In this document: positions 17,158 through 25,764 of the stretch, piece after piece
Position numbering within the stretch: position 1 is the stretch's first letter
Layout of the letters: each line of letters opens with the position of its first letter
NCBI RefSeq assembly: GCF_008905045.1
Contig: NZ_VWMY01000040.1
Span: 38,634-102,633 of the forward strand
DNA from: Streptomyces albicerus
GTDB taxonomy: Bacteria > Actinomycetota > Actinomycetes > Streptomycetales > Streptomycetaceae
Direction of reading: 5' to 3'
DNA length: 64,000 nt
Position numbers and translations under genes: made by a program
The notes under the pieces: model-generated
Told to the model about the DNA's origin: nothing
What the model saw: the letters and a program-made list of their open reading frames with translations, nothing else
Databases searched by the model: none

Positions 17158-17940
17158 ATGAAGGCTGACCAGCTCGGGGAGCCGGTCATATCCCTGCGCG
17201 AAGTGACCGCTGAGCTCGGCTCGCGCCCCGTCCTGCGCGGCATCGACCTCACCGTCCACGGCGGTGAGGTCGTCGCGCTGCTCGGCGCCAACGGCTCCGG
17301 CAAGTCGACGGCGGTGCGCACGATCATCGGTCAAGTCCCGGTCACGGGTGGCGAGATCGAGCTCTTCGGCACCCCGCGGCGCCGGTTCCGCGACTGGGCG
17401 CGTGTGGGGTACGTACCGCAGCGCACGACCGCGGCGGGCGGGGTGCCCGCGACGGTGACCGAGGTGGTGTCCTCCGGGCGGCTGTCCCGCGCCCGCTTCG
17501 GGATCCTGCGCAGGGCCGACCGTCAAGCTGTCCACGAGGCGATCGAGCTGGTCGGCATGGCAGACCGCGCGAAGGACTCGGTGAACGCGCTCTCCGGCGG
17601 CCAGCACCAGCGCGTCCTGATAGCGCGCGCCCTGGCCTCCCGTCCCGAGCTGCTGATCATGGACGAGCCGATGGCGGGCGTCGACCTGGCCAGCCAGGAG
17701 GTGCTGGCGGCGACCCTGCGCGAGCAGGTTTCCCAGGGGACCTCCGTCCTGCTCGTCCTGCACGAACTGGGCCCGCTGGAGCCGCTGATCGACCGCGCGG
17801 TCGTCCTGCGTGACGGCTGCGTGCTGCACGACGGCCCGCCCCCGCAGGCGGTCGGCCAGCACGCGCTTCCCGGCCACGACCACGTACACCCGCACGCGGC
17901 TCACGACGCCGAACCGATCCGAACGGGACTGCTGAGCTGA
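17158..17940 (+). CDS. znuC: zinc ABC transporter ATP-binding protein
   Basis: The roughly 260-residue ATPase has Walker A GANGSGKST (about 44), Q-loop YVPQRTT, signature LSGGQHQRVLIARAL, Walker B LLIMDEPMAGVD and the H-loop LHELG. It energises zinc import with ZnuA and ZnuB. The ATG at 17158 has AGGAAGG eight bases upstream, better than the GTG at 17137. It follows znuA by 49 bases and ends five bases before znuB. Confidence 0.93.
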   Translation: MKADQLGEPVISLREVTAELGSRPVLRGIDLTVHGGEVVALLGANGSGKSTAVRTIIGQVPVTGGEIELFGTPRRRFRDWARVGYVPQRTTAAGGVPATVTEVVSSGRLSRARFGILRRADRQAVHEAIELVGMADRAKDSVNALSGGQHQRVLIARALASRPELLIMDEPMAGVDLASQEVLAATLREQVSQGTSVLLVLHELGPLEPLIDRAVVLRDGCVLHDGPPPQAVGQHALPGHDHVHPHAAHDAEPIRTGLLS

Positions 17941-17945
17941 TCGCC

Positions 17946-18860
17946 ATGAACCTGGAAATCCTCGACTACGCGTTCATGCAGCGGGCCCTGCTCGCCGCCG
18001 TCCTCGTCGGTATCACGGCGCCCGCCGTCGGCATCTACCTCGTGCAGCGCCGCCAGGCCCTGATGGGCGACGGAATCGGCCACGTGGCGATGACCGGCGT
18101 CGGCCTGGGCTTCCTGCTGTCCTGGTCCCCGGTGTGGATGGCGACGGCGGTGTCCGTGCTCGGCGCGGTGCTGATGGAGCTGATCCGCTGGTACGGGAAG
18201 ACGCGCGGCGACATCGCGCTGGCGATGCTCTTCTACGGGGGCATGGCGGGCGGTGTGATGCTGATCAACCTCGCACCGGGCGGCTCCAACGCGAACCTGA
18301 GCTCGTATCTCTTCGGCTCGCTCTCGACGGTGTCGGAGAGTGACGTGACGGCGATCTGTCTGCTCGCCGCCTTCGTGCTCGTGGTCACTCTGGGCCTGCG
18401 CCGACAGCTGTTCGCGGTGAGTCAGGACGAGGAGTTCGCGCGGGTGACCGGGCTGCCGGTACGCGCCCTGAACCTGCTGACGGCCGTCACGGCCGCGGTC
18501 ACGGTCACGGTCGCCATGCGGGTCGTGGGGCTGCTGCTGGTGAGCGCCTTGATGGTGGTCCCGGTGGCCGCCGCGCAGCAGCTCAGCCGCAGTTTCGCCG
18601 CGACCTTCGCCATCGCGGTGGCGATCGGGGTGAGCGTGACCCTCGGCGGGACGGTGACCTCGTACTACCAGGACGTGCCGCCCGGTGCGACGATCGTTCT
18701 GCTGGCCATCGGCGCGTTCATCCTGCTCACGGCACTGGCGGCACCGCTGGCCCGCCGTAGGGCGCGGGCCGCCACACAGGCCGCGGCGCGGGAGGCCGGC
18801 GACCCGGCGGAGTGCGCGATTCCGGCCACGCACGCCCCCGTGGGAAAGGCCGGCGTCTGA
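17946..18860 (+). CDS. znuB: zinc ABC transporter permease
   Basis: The 304-residue integral membrane protein of the ABC-3 family has eight or nine hydrophobic segments. Landmarks are GIYLVQRRQALMGDGIGHVAMTG, HTQ-like loop positions replaced by YGGMAGGVMLINL, and LLTAVTAAVTVTVAMRVVG. It forms the zinc channel for ZnuA/ZnuC. The start lies five bases after the znuC stop with only a weak ribosome site, suggesting translational coupling. The C-terminal 40 residues are a charged cytoplasmic tail. Confidence 0.92.
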   Translation: MNLEILDYAFMQRALLAAVLVGITAPAVGIYLVQRRQALMGDGIGHVAMTGVGLGFLLSWSPVWMATAVSVLGAVLMELIRWYGKTRGDIALAMLFYGGMAGGVMLINLAPGGSNANLSSYLFGSLSTVSESDVTAICLLAAFVLVVTLGLRRQLFAVSQDEEFARVTGLPVRALNLLTAVTAAVTVTVAMRVVGLLLVSALMVVPVAAAQQLSRSFAATFAIAVAIGVSVTLGGTVTSYYQDVPPGATIVLLAIGAFILLTALAAPLARRRARAATQAAAREAGDPAECAIPATHAPVGKAGV

Positions 18861-18919
18861 CCGCGCCCATATCGGGCTGGCACAATGGCCCGGCAAGCCG
18901 CAGACGTTTGGAGGCAACG

Positions 18920-19339
18920 GTGACGACCGCTGGACCGCCCGTTCGGGGCCGCTCCACCCGGCAGCGCGCCGCCGTGGCGGCGGCGCTCGACGAGGTCGAC
19001 GAGTTCCGCAGCGCGCAGGAGCTGCACGACATGCTCAAGCACAAGGGTGACTCCGTCGGGCTGACCACGGTGTACCGCACGCTGCAGTCGCTCGCGGACG
19101 CGGGTGAGGTCGACGTCCTGCGGACGTCGGACGGTGAGTCCGTGTACCGGCGCTGCGCGAGTGGCGAGCACCATCACCATCTTGTGTGCCGTGTCTGTGG
19201 CAAGGCTGTCGAGGTGGAGGGGCCTGCGGTGGAGAAGTGGGCCGAGGCGATCGCGTCCGAGCACGGGTATGTGAACGTGGCGCATACGGTGGAGATCTTC
19301 GGCACCTGTGCGGAGTGCGCTGCGCGCGCCAAGGGGTAG
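18920..19339 (+). CDS. zur: Fur-family zinc uptake regulator
   Basis: The 139-residue Fur-type repressor has a winged helix with SAQELHDMLKHKGDSVGLTTVYRTLQSLA, the HHHHLVCRVCG metal site, and a second CAECAAR structural zinc motif near the C-terminus. The GTG at 18920 is preceded by GGAGG. It lies 59 bases downstream of znuB on the same strand, probably co-transcribed but with space for its own promoter. With zinc bound it should occupy the boxes at 16095-16131 and shut the uptake operon. Confidence 0.93.
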   Translation: MTTAGPPVRGRSTRQRAAVAAALDEVDEFRSAQELHDMLKHKGDSVGLTTVYRTLQSLADAGEVDVLRTSDGESVYRRCASGEHHHHLVCRVCGKAVEVEGPAVEKWAEAIASEHGYVNVAHTVEIFGTCAECAARAKG

Positions 19340-19370
19340 GGGTAGGGGCTTGCGGTTCGTGTTCGTCTGC

Positions 19371-19440
19371 GGGTCGGTGGGGGCTTGTCGCGCCCCGCGG
19401 CGGAGCCGCAAATGTCACAGCCCCGCGCCCCTCAAAAGCT
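19371..19440 (-). repeat. dispersed intergenic repeat, class A (inverted copy)
   Basis: The gap 19340-19642 starts with GGCTTGTCGCGCCC, GCGGCGGAGCCGCA, TGTCACAGCCCCGCGCCCCT, the reverse complement of the block order at 7146 and 52709. The remaining gap up to 19642 shows no gene, only the presumed promoter of the oxidase. Confidence 0.65.
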
Positions 19441-19642
19441 GCCTGCGCCCCTGAAAGACACAGGGCGCTCAGCCCCTCCCGCGCCAAACCTCCGGCGCGT
19501 AACCGGTGGTTGCGTGTCGGAGCGCCGGAGCCGCTCAGGCGCTCGGCGTCGCCGTGGCCGCGACCCCCTTGCGCTTACACGATCAGGTGGTCGGTGTTGA
19601 TCTGTCTATCGGGTGGGTGTCGGTGCGGCTTATCCAAGACGT

Positions 19643-21664
19643 ATGGATGATCTCCGTACGCCTTCGACGCACGACCATCATCGGCATCACTCCCCGTTGT
19701 CCCGGCGGCAGTTCACGGCCGTGGCGGGTACGACCACGGCGGCCGCGGCGCTCGGTCTGAGCGCGGCCGACGCCACCGCACTCGCGCCTGCCGGGCCGGT
19801 GAGCGCGCCCAGATCCACCGCCGACTGGAAGATGTGTCTCGCGGTCGCGCGTGCGCTGCTGGTCGTCGATGAGGATGGCCGGCCGCTTGTGCCCGGGTAC
19901 AAGAAGATCCTCGGCTCCGGTCTGCCGGCCGTGCGCGGCAAGGCGGCCAAGAAGGTTCTGGTGGTCGGCGCGGGTCCGGCCGGTCTGGTCGCGGCCTGGT
20001 TGCTGAAGCGGGCCGGGCACAAGGTCACGCTGCTGGAGGCCAACGGCAACCGGGTCGGCGGCCGCATCAAGACGTTCCGTACGGGCGGTCATGAGGGGGC
20101 GGCGCAGCCGTTCGCCGACGCCCTCCAGTACGCGGAAGCCGGGGCCATGCGGATCCCCGGCAGCCATCCCCTGGTGATGAGCCTGATCGACGGTCTCGAC
20201 GTCAAGAAGCGCCGCTTCCACCTGGTGGACGTGGACGGTGAGGGCAAGCCGGTCAACAACGCCTGGCTGCACGTGAACGGCGTCCGGGTACGCCGCTCCG
20301 ACTACGCGAGGAATCCCCGCCGGATCAACCGCTCGTTCGGCGTGCCCCGCAAGCACTGGGACACGCCCTCCTCGACGATCCTGCGCCGGGCCCTGGATCC
20401 CGTACGCGACGAGTTCAGCACGGCCGGCTCTGACGGCAAGCGGACCGACAAGCCGATGCCCGAGCGGATCCGGGGCTGGGCACGGGTGATCCAGAAGTAC
20501 GGCGACTGGTCGATGTACCGGTTCCTGACCGAGGAGGCCGGCTTCGACGAGCGCACCCTGGACCTCGTCGGCACCCTGGAGAACCTGACCTCACGGCTGC
20601 CGCTGTCCTTCGTGCACAGCTTCATCAGCCAGTCGCTGATCAGCCCGGACACCGAGTTCTGGGAGCTGGTGGGCGGCACCGCGGTCCTCCCGGACGCGCT
20701 GCTGGACAAGGTGCGCGACGTGCTGCGTCTCGACCGGCGGGCGACCCGTATCGAGTACTGGGACCCGGAGCGGCCCGGCTCCGACGACACCGCGCACGTC
20801 CGCGCGGGCGGCCCGCACGTGTGGATCGACACGGTGTCCGAGGGGCGCGACGGCAAGGTGGTGCGCGAGCAGTTCACCGGCGACCTCGCGATCGTCACGG
20901 TGCCGTTCTCGGGGCTGCGGCAGGTCCAGGTCAGCCCGCTGATGTCGTACGGCAAGCGCCGGGCCGTCGCCGAGCTGCACTACGACAGTGCTACCAAGGT
21001 GCTGCTCGAGTTCAGCCGCCGCTGGTGGGAGTTCACCGAGGCGGACTGGAAGCGGGAGCTGAACGCGGTACGCCCCGGCCTGTACGAGGAGTACCGGGCC
21101 GGCAAGGCGCCCGACGACGGGAGCCTGCTGGGCGTCCACCCGTCCGTGCCGGCCGGCCACATCACGCCGGGGCAGCGCGTCCACTACGCGGCCAACCGCT
21201 GGGCGACCCGTGACCAGCCGGAGGCGGCGCACATCATCGGCGGGGGTTCGGTCTCCGACAACTCCAACCGGTTCATGATCAACCCGTCCCACCCGGTCGA
21301 CGGCAGCAAGGGCGGTGTCGTCCTCGCCTCCTACAGCTGGGCCGACGACGCCTCGCGCTGGGACTCCCTGGACGAGGACGCCCGTTACCCGCACGCGCTG
21401 CGAGGCCTCCAGCAGGTCTACGGGCAGCGTGTCGAGGTCTTCTACACCGGCGCGGGCCGCACGCAGAGCTGGCTGCGCGATCCGTACGCGTACGGGGAGG
21501 CGTCCGTGCTGCTGCCGGGCCAGCACACGGAACTCCTGGCGGCGATCCGTTCCTCGGAGGGCCCGTTGCGGTTCGCCGGTGACCACACGTCGGTGAAGCC
21601 GTCGTGGATCGAGGGGGCGCTGGAGTCGGGGGTGCGGGCGGCGCTGGAGGTGCACCAGGGATGA
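19643..21664 (+). CDS. Tat-exported flavin-dependent amine/L-amino-acid oxidase
   Basis: The protein is about 673 residues. A twin-arginine signal (SRRQFTAVAGTTTAAAALG, about residues 19-37) indicates folded export with FAD. The Rossmann motif VLVVGAGPAGLVAAWLLKRAG (about 105-126) leads to LLEANGNRVGGRI. The C-terminal FAD segment is LRFAGDHTS with WIEGALESGVRAA. This is the flavin monoamine oxidase/L-amino-acid oxidase family: oxidative deamination giving keto acid or aldehyde, ammonia and hydrogen peroxide outside the cell. The ATG at 19643 lacks a clear ribosome site; an in-frame GTG is at 19613. No partner genes are adjacent. It is longer than typical oxidases because of an N-terminal extension before the FAD motif. 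Confidence 0.85.
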   Translation: MDDLRTPSTHDHHRHHSPLSRRQFTAVAGTTTAAAALGLSAADATALAPAGPVSAPRSTADWKMCLAVARALLVVDEDGRPLVPGYKKILGSGLPAVRGKAAKKVLVVGAGPAGLVAAWLLKRAGHKVTLLEANGNRVGGRIKTFRTGGHEGAAQPFADALQYAEAGAMRIPGSHPLVMSLIDGLDVKKRRFHLVDVDGEGKPVNNAWLHVNGVRVRRSDYARNPRRINRSFGVPRKHWDTPSSTILRRALDPVRDEFSTAGSDGKRTDKPMPERIRGWARVIQKYGDWSMYRFLTEEAGFDERTLDLVGTLENLTSRLPLSFVHSFISQSLISPDTEFWELVGGTAVLPDALLDKVRDVLRLDRRATRIEYWDPERPGSDDTAHVRAGGPHVWIDTVSEGRDGKVVREQFTGDLAIVTVPFSGLRQVQVSPLMSYGKRRAVAELHYDSATKVLLEFSRRWWEFTEADWKRELNAVRPGLYEEYRAGKAPDDGSLLGVHPSVPAGHITPGQRVHYAANRWATRDQPEAAHIIGGGSVSDNSNRFMINPSHPVDGSKGGVVLASYSWADDASRWDSLDEDARYPHALRGLQQVYGQRVEVFYTGAGRTQSWLRDPYAYGEASVLLPGQHTELLAAIRSSEGPLRFAGDHTSVKPSWIEGALESGVRAALEVHQG

Positions 21665-21719
21665 GGGGTGAGCGCGGGGTTCGGGGGGCGCGTGTGCGGC
21701 CCCCCGAACCCCCCGTCCG

Positions 21720-22565
21720 CTACGGCTGGTTGCCCTTCATGCCTTCCTCCATGGCCAGTAGGTCCTCGTTCGGGACGGCGCCGCCGAAGCGGCGGTCGCG
21801 GGAGGCGTACTCGACGCAGGCGCGCCACAGGTCGCGGCGGTCGAAGTCGGGCCACAGCACGTCCTGGAAGACCATCTCGGCGTAACTCGACTGCCAGATC
21901 AGGTAGTTGGAGGTGCGCTGCTCGCCGCTCGGGCGCAGGAACAGGTCCACGTCCGGCATGTCCGGGTAGTACAGGTACTTCTGGATGGTCTTCTCTGTGA
22001 CCTTCTCCGGGTCGAGCTTCCCGGCGGCGACGTCGGCGGCGAGCGCCTTGGCGGCGTCGGCGAGCTCGGCCCGTCCTCCGTAGTTGACGCAGAAGTACAA
22101 GGTCATCGCGTCGTTCTTCTTCGTCTGCTCCTGGGCGACCTGGAGCTCCTGGACGACGGACTTCCACAGCTTGGGCATCCGACCGACCCAGCGGATCCGG
22201 ATGCCCAGCTCGTCCATCTCGTCCCGGCGGCGCCGGATGACGTCCTTGTTGAAGTTCATGAGGAAGCGGACCTCTTCGGGCGACCGCTTCCAGTTCTCCG
22301 TCGAGAAGGCGTACAGCGAGAGGTTCTTGACTCCCAGCTCCAGGCAGCCGTTGAGGACGTCCAGGACGACGCCCTCGCCGACCCGGTGCCCCTCGGTGCG
22401 CGGCAGGCCGCGCTCCTTGGCCCACCGTCCGTTCCCGTCCATCACGCACGCGACGTGGTTCGGGATCAGCTCGCCGGGGAGCTTGGGCGCGCGGGCGCCG
22501 GACGGGTGCGGCTCCGGCGTCTTGTACTCGCGGCGCTGGCGCCCCAGGATCCCGCGTACCACCAT
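21720..22565 (-). CDS. uppS: isoprenyl transferase (undecaprenyl diphosphate synthase family)
   Basis: This 281-residue cis-prenyltransferase has the substrate motif VMDGNGRWAKERGLPRTEGH, LSLYAFSTENWKRS, and the C-terminal DLFLRPSGEQRTSNYLIWQSSYAEM. It makes the long-chain prenyl diphosphate carrier for cell-wall synthesis. About 30 N-terminal residues are a basic extension seen in actinobacterial members. It lies downstream of recO on the same strand, separated by 162 bases that are almost entirely short tandem repeats. Confidence 0.94.
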   Translation of the reverse strand: MVVRGILGRQRREYKTPEPHPSGARAPKLPGELIPNHVACVMDGNGRWAKERGLPRTEGHRVGEGVVLDVLNGCLELGVKNLSLYAFSTENWKRSPEEVRFLMNFNKDVIRRRRDEMDELGIRIRWVGRMPKLWKSVVQELQVAQEQTKKNDAMTLYFCVNYGGRAELADAAKALAADVAAGKLDPEKVTEKTIQKYLYYPDMPDVDLFLRPSGEQRTSNYLIWQSSYAEMVFQDVLWPDFDRRDLWRACVEYASRDRRFGGAVPNEDLLAMEEGMKGNQP

Positions 22566-22589
22566 GTGCTTCTCGTCTCCCTCTGATCT

Positions 22590-22632
22590 CTCGGATCGCT
22601 CGGATCGCTCGGATCGCTCGGATCGCTCGGAT
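22590..22632. repeat. 9-bp tandem repeat between recO and uppS
   Basis: About four and a half copies of GATCGCTCG run just upstream of the uppS start (minus-strand gene). Confidence 0.85.
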
Positions 22633-22644
22633 CCCTTTGCGGCT

Positions 22645-22722
22645 TACTGATCTTTGCTATTGATCTCTGCTACTGATCTCGTCTACTGATCTCGTCTACT
22701 GGTCTCTGCTACTGACCTCTGT
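22645..22722. repeat. six 13-bp tandem repeats between recO and uppS
   Basis: Six head-to-tail 13-mers of the form TACTGATCTCTGC start at 22645, 22658, 22671, 22684, 22697 and 22710; two (22671 and 22684) are identical. TGCGGCTTACT flanks the array on both sides (22638-22648 and 22722-22732), and the second copy contains the recO stop codon. Confidence 0.9.
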
Positions 22723-22727
22723 GCGGC

Positions 22728-23474
22728 TTACTTCTCCACGTAACGCAACGAGCGCAGCCCGCGCTCCAGGTGCCAGTGCAGGTAGGCCGACACCAGGCCG
22801 CTGCCCTCCCTGACATACCGCGACTCGCACGCGTCCGCGGTCGCCCAGTCTCCCGTCAGCAGCGCGCCGAGCAGTTCGAGGGCCTGCGCCGAGGGTACGA
22901 CGCTGCCGGGCACCCGGCAGTCGACGCAGACGGAACCTCCCGCGGCGACCGAGAAGAACCGATTCGGTCCGGGCATTCCGCACTTCGCGCAGTCGCTGAA
23001 GCTCGGCGCGTAGCCGTTCACGGCGAGGGAGCGCAGCAGGAAGGCGTCGAGGATGAGGTGCGGCTCGTGCTCGCCCTGGGCGAGTGTGCGCAGCCCGCCG
23101 ACCAGCAGCAGATACTGCTGCACGGCGGGCTCACCCTCGTGATCGGTGAACCGCTCGGCGGTCTCGAGCATGGCCGTCCCGGCGGTGTACCGCGCGTAGT
23201 CGGCGACGATCCCGCCACCGTACGGAGCGATGGTCTCGCTCTGCGTGCACAGCGGCAGCCCGCGCCCGACCAGTTCGCTGCCCCGCGCGAAGAACTGCAC
23301 GTCGACATGCGAGAAGGGTTCGAGCCGCGCCCCGAACTTCGACTTGGTCCGCCGCACGCCCCGCGCCACCGCGCGTACGCGCCCGTGACCGCGAGTGAGC
23401 AGGGTGATGATCCGGTCCGCTTCACCCAGCTTCTGGGTGCGCAGCACGATGCCGTCGTCGCGGAACAGACTCAT
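22728..23474 (-). CDS. recO: DNA repair protein RecO
   Basis: The 248-residue recombination mediator works with RecR to load RecA on SSB-coated DNA. The N-terminal OB fold opens LFRDDGIVLRTQKLGEADRIITLLTRGHG. A helical domain follows, and the zinc cysteines CAKCG...CVDC appear at about 163-186. The length is normal. It follows the DUF1266 gene by 22 bases on the same strand and precedes uppS. Confidence 0.94.
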   Translation of the reverse strand: MSLFRDDGIVLRTQKLGEADRIITLLTRGHGRVRAVARGVRRTKSKFGARLEPFSHVDVQFFARGSELVGRGLPLCTQSETIAPYGGGIVADYARYTAGTAMLETAERFTDHEGEPAVQQYLLLVGGLRTLAQGEHEPHLILDAFLLRSLAVNGYAPSFSDCAKCGMPGPNRFFSVAAGGSVCVDCRVPGSVVPSAQALELLGALLTGDWATADACESRYVREGSGLVSAYLHWHLERGLRSLRYVEK

Positions 23475-23496
23475 GGGCCCATTCTCGCGTACGGAG

Positions 23497-24111
23497 TCAG
23501 CGTGTGTGGTCGGGGTGGCTGATCGCGTCCCACGGGACCATGTTCCAGGGGCTCGCCCTGTTCGCCGGGTCGAGGAGCGACTTCAGATGGGCGTCGGACA
23601 CGGCCTGCGGGGCAGGGAAGCCCGCGTCCGGTGTTCCCTGGAGGTTGTCGCGCCAGACCATCCGGCCCAGCAGGTAGTGCTCGGCGTACTCGTTCCAGGA
23701 GGCGTACGAGCGCACCACCGCCGGCACGATGTTCTTCAGCGCGGTCCAGGCGTCGGCCTCGCTGAGCATCCCGCACGCGAAGCCCCTGCGGGAGATGTCC
23801 ACGTACAGACCGGCGTCCCAGGCGAGCGGTTCGACGCCGAGCCGCAGCCGGGCGCGGGCGCGGTAACCGGTCCGCGCGAGACCGTCGAGGCGGCCGACCA
23901 GTTCCTCACGCGAGGTGATCTCCCACTGGTCGGCCAGCCACCGCCGGGCCTTGTCGTCGTCGATGCGGGTGAACGGGTACAGGGTCGCCCGCGAGGCGTC
24001 CCGGTCACGGTTCACCGGTGCGCTCAGCGACACCATCCACAGCTGGTGCGTGGAGAGCGGAACGGGGTACTTGCGCGCAGCCTTCTGCCTGCGACGTTTC
24101 CATATCGCCAT
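23497..24111 (-). CDS. DUF1266 domain protein
   Basis: The 204-residue protein has no signal or membrane segment. It matches the DUF1266 pattern: EITSREELVGRLDGLARTGYR, DISRRGFACGMLSEADAWTALKNI and SWNEYAEHYLLGRMVWRDN. Biochemical function is unknown. A basic N-terminus (MAIWKRRRQKAARK) precedes the domain. Being 22 bases upstream of recO, it probably shares its transcript. Confidence 0.75.
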   Translation of the reverse strand: MAIWKRRRQKAARKYPVPLSTHQLWMVSLSAPVNRDRDASRATLYPFTRIDDDKARRWLADQWEITSREELVGRLDGLARTGYRARARLRLGVEPLAWDAGLYVDISRRGFACGMLSEADAWTALKNIVPAVVRSYASWNEYAEHYLLGRMVWRDNLQGTPDAGFPAPQAVSDAHLKSLLDPANRASPWNMVPWDAISHPDHTR

Positions 24112-24197
24112 GGCGCCGCACCCTATGTCAGGCCGTTCCTCAGGGGCTCAGGGGCACCTCTCCCCTGCGTCCCCTGCGTCCCTTGCGAAGGGCCCCT

Positions 24198-24413
24198 TCA
24201 AGGGACCTCCCCTCGGCTGCGTGCGTTGGCGTACGCCGTCGCCGCGCTGAGTCGTTCCGCCATGGTCGCCGGGCGGACCGCACCCGGCTCGCAGTCCCAT
24301 TCCCGCCCGCCGCCGAACGGTCTGAGCTGTACGTACGGTCCCTCGTGCCCCATCACCACTCCCACCCGGCCGGTTCTCGTGTCGACGACGTACGTCCCGG
24401 TCTTGGGCTTCAT
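24198..24413 (-). CDS. small protein of a DUF5753/DUF397-type regulator locus
   Basis: The 71-residue protein starts MKPKTGTYVVDTRTGRVGVVMGHEGPYVQLRPFGGG, an SH3-like short beta protein common next to Streptomyces DUF5753 regulators. Its ATG overlaps the upstream stop as ATGA, so translation is coupled. The start is chosen for that overlap; the frame is open about 60 codons upstream but runs through the other gene. No enzymatic motif is seen. Confidence 0.65.
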   Translation of the reverse strand: MKPKTGTYVVDTRTGRVGVVMGHEGPYVQLRPFGGGREWDCEPGAVRPATMAERLSAATAYANARSRGEVP

Positions 24414-24637
24414 CCGATCACCGCCGTGAGTCGGGCCGCCGTCTCGACGGAACACCGCCCCAATTCCACGAGCGGGCAAGGAGCCTCTCGCGCCAAAGTT
24501 GCCGGGTCGATCCCGAGTGTCGGCAACGTAATTCCTGCGGTTGCCAGTGCCGCGCGCAATTCCTTCACCGTTTCCTCCGCTTGTTCGACGCATGCCGCCG
24601 AGTGCCGTGCGCCGTGGCCGAGCCGGTCAGCCTTCAC
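24410..24637 (-). CDS. small hypothetical protein coupled to 24198 gene
   Basis: The 75-residue helical protein (VEQAEETVKELRAALATAGITLPTLG, then CPLVELGRCSVETAARLTAVI) starts at a GTG with GGGGAA nearby. It is the first gene of a two-gene unit diverging from the DUF5753 regulator. The family is widespread in Streptomyces beside such regulators. Its role is unknown; participation in the regulator/DUF397 module is inferred from position only. Confidence 0.65.
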   Translation of the reverse strand: MKADRLGHGARHSAACVEQAEETVKELRAALATAGITLPTLGIDPATLAREAPCPLVELGRCSVETAARLTAVIG

Positions 24638-24674
24638 GGTGTTCCCCTTTCCTTTTGGGTTTCACGCTTTGTAT

Positions 24675-24687
24675 CGTCACGGTGACG
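24675..24687. promoter_or_regulatory. palindrome in divergent region of the DUF5753 locus
   Basis: CGTCAC-G-GTGACG is a perfect 6-bp-arm palindrome midway between the divergent GTG starts at 24637 and 24755. It is a candidate site for the adjacent helix-turn-helix protein. Confidence 0.45.
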
Positions 24688-24754
24688 CCTGCCGCTTAGA
24701 CTTTGGAAGACCTCTACGCTCAGCAACGTCGGTGCAGTACAAGGGGGGTTGACT

Positions 24755-25588
24755 GTGGCCAACGGTTCGCGTCAGGCTGCTTGGGAGTTCTTCGGGACGG
24801 AGCTGAAGAGGCGGCGCGAGGAGGCGGGATTCACTCAGGCGGAGTTGGGTTCTCGCGTTTTTGTGTCGGGCGGCTACATTGGGCAATTCGAACAGGCCAT
24901 TCGGAAACCGCAGTTGGATGTTGCGGGGAGGATCGACGAGACGCTACAAACCGATGGCTTTTTCGAGCGGACGTGGCGAAAGCTCATCGATGACAGGCGG
25001 TACGCGGATTACTTCGCGGAAGTGGTCGAGCTGGAGCGGATGGCCACGAAGATCTGTGAGTTCGCACCGACGCTCGTACCGGGGTTGCTGCAGACCGCCA
25101 CGTACACGCGAGCAGTGACGCTGGCCGGCAATCCGTTCGCCACTGATGCCCACATCGAGGAGAAGGTGGCTGCTCGCGTCGAGCGGGCGCAGATCCTGGC
25201 GGACGCTACACGGCCCGTGTATTGGGTGATCCTGCACGAGCACGTGCTACGCATTCCGGTCGGCAGTCGGGCCGAGATGGCTGAGCAGTTGGAGCACATC
25301 GCGGAGCTTGTGCATCAGCGGAAGGTGCTGGTGCAGGTCCTGCCTACCTTGGTTGGGGCGTACCCGCTGATGGGCCGGATGGCCAGGCTCTTCGAGTTTG
25401 AGGACGCACCGCCAACCGCCTATACAGAGGCCGTGTATTCGGGGAACCTGCTGGACGATCCGGCCCTAGTGAAGCGAGTACAGGGGGCATACGATCTGCT
25501 CAGGGCCGCCGCGCTGCCGCCGGAGGCGTCCCTGGCCCTGATCGAGTCGGCGGCTGAGGACTACAGACGATGCGCGAGTACGACCTGA
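24755..25588 (+). CDS. helix-turn-helix regulator with DUF5753 domain
   Basis: The 277-residue protein has an N-terminal XRE helix-turn-helix (about 10-65, FFGTELKRRREEAGFTQAELGSRVFVSGGYIGQFE). A DUF5753 domain follows (about 95-270, VPGLLQTATYTRAV, VILHEHVLRIPVGS). Start GTG 24755 sits six bases after AAGGGGGG; TTG 24749 is less likely. Proteins of this kind pair with a small DUF397 protein that modulates them, sometimes described as antitoxin-like partners. The DUF397 gene overlaps its 3' end by 19 bases. Codon usage is less G+C-biased than neighbours (many A/T third positions early), hinting at a more mobile history. Confidence 0.88.
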   Translation: MANGSRQAAWEFFGTELKRRREEAGFTQAELGSRVFVSGGYIGQFEQAIRKPQLDVAGRIDETLQTDGFFERTWRKLIDDRRYADYFAEVVELERMATKICEFAPTLVPGLLQTATYTRAVTLAGNPFATDAHIEEKVAARVERAQILADATRPVYWVILHEHVLRIPVGSRAEMAEQLEHIAELVHQRKVLVQVLPTLVGAYPLMGRMARLFEFEDAPPTAYTEAVYSGNLLDDPALVKRVQGAYDLLRAAALPPEASLALIESAAEDYRRCASTT

Positions 25589-25764
25589 GCACTGCTCAGT
25601 GGCGCAAGAGCACCTACAGCGACGACAACGGCGGCGACTGCCTCGAAGTTGCCGACGGAGTCCCCAGCGTCGTACCCGTCCGGGACAGCAAGGTCGTTGA
25701 CGGGCCCATGCTGCTGATCGGCGCCACGGCCTGGACGAAGTTCATCGCCACTGTCACGAAGTAG
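25570..25764 (+). CDS. DUF397 domain protein
   Basis: The 64-residue DUF397 protein has the diagnostic WRKSTYSDDNGGDCLEVADG opening, VVPVRDSK and a C-terminal WTKFIATV. It starts inside the DUF5753 gene, so the pair is translationally coupled. Family members bind the partner regulator. The stop codon lies within the left arm of a 59-base inverted repeat (25751-25809 with 25917-25975). Confidence 0.88.
   Translation: MREYDLSTAQWRKSTYSDDNGGDCLEVADGVPSVVPVRDSKVVDGPMLLIGATAWTKFIATVTK

Noticed and set aside
22590..22722. CRISPR-like array
   Set aside because: Units of 9 and 13 bp are contiguous with no spacers and no cas genes nearby.
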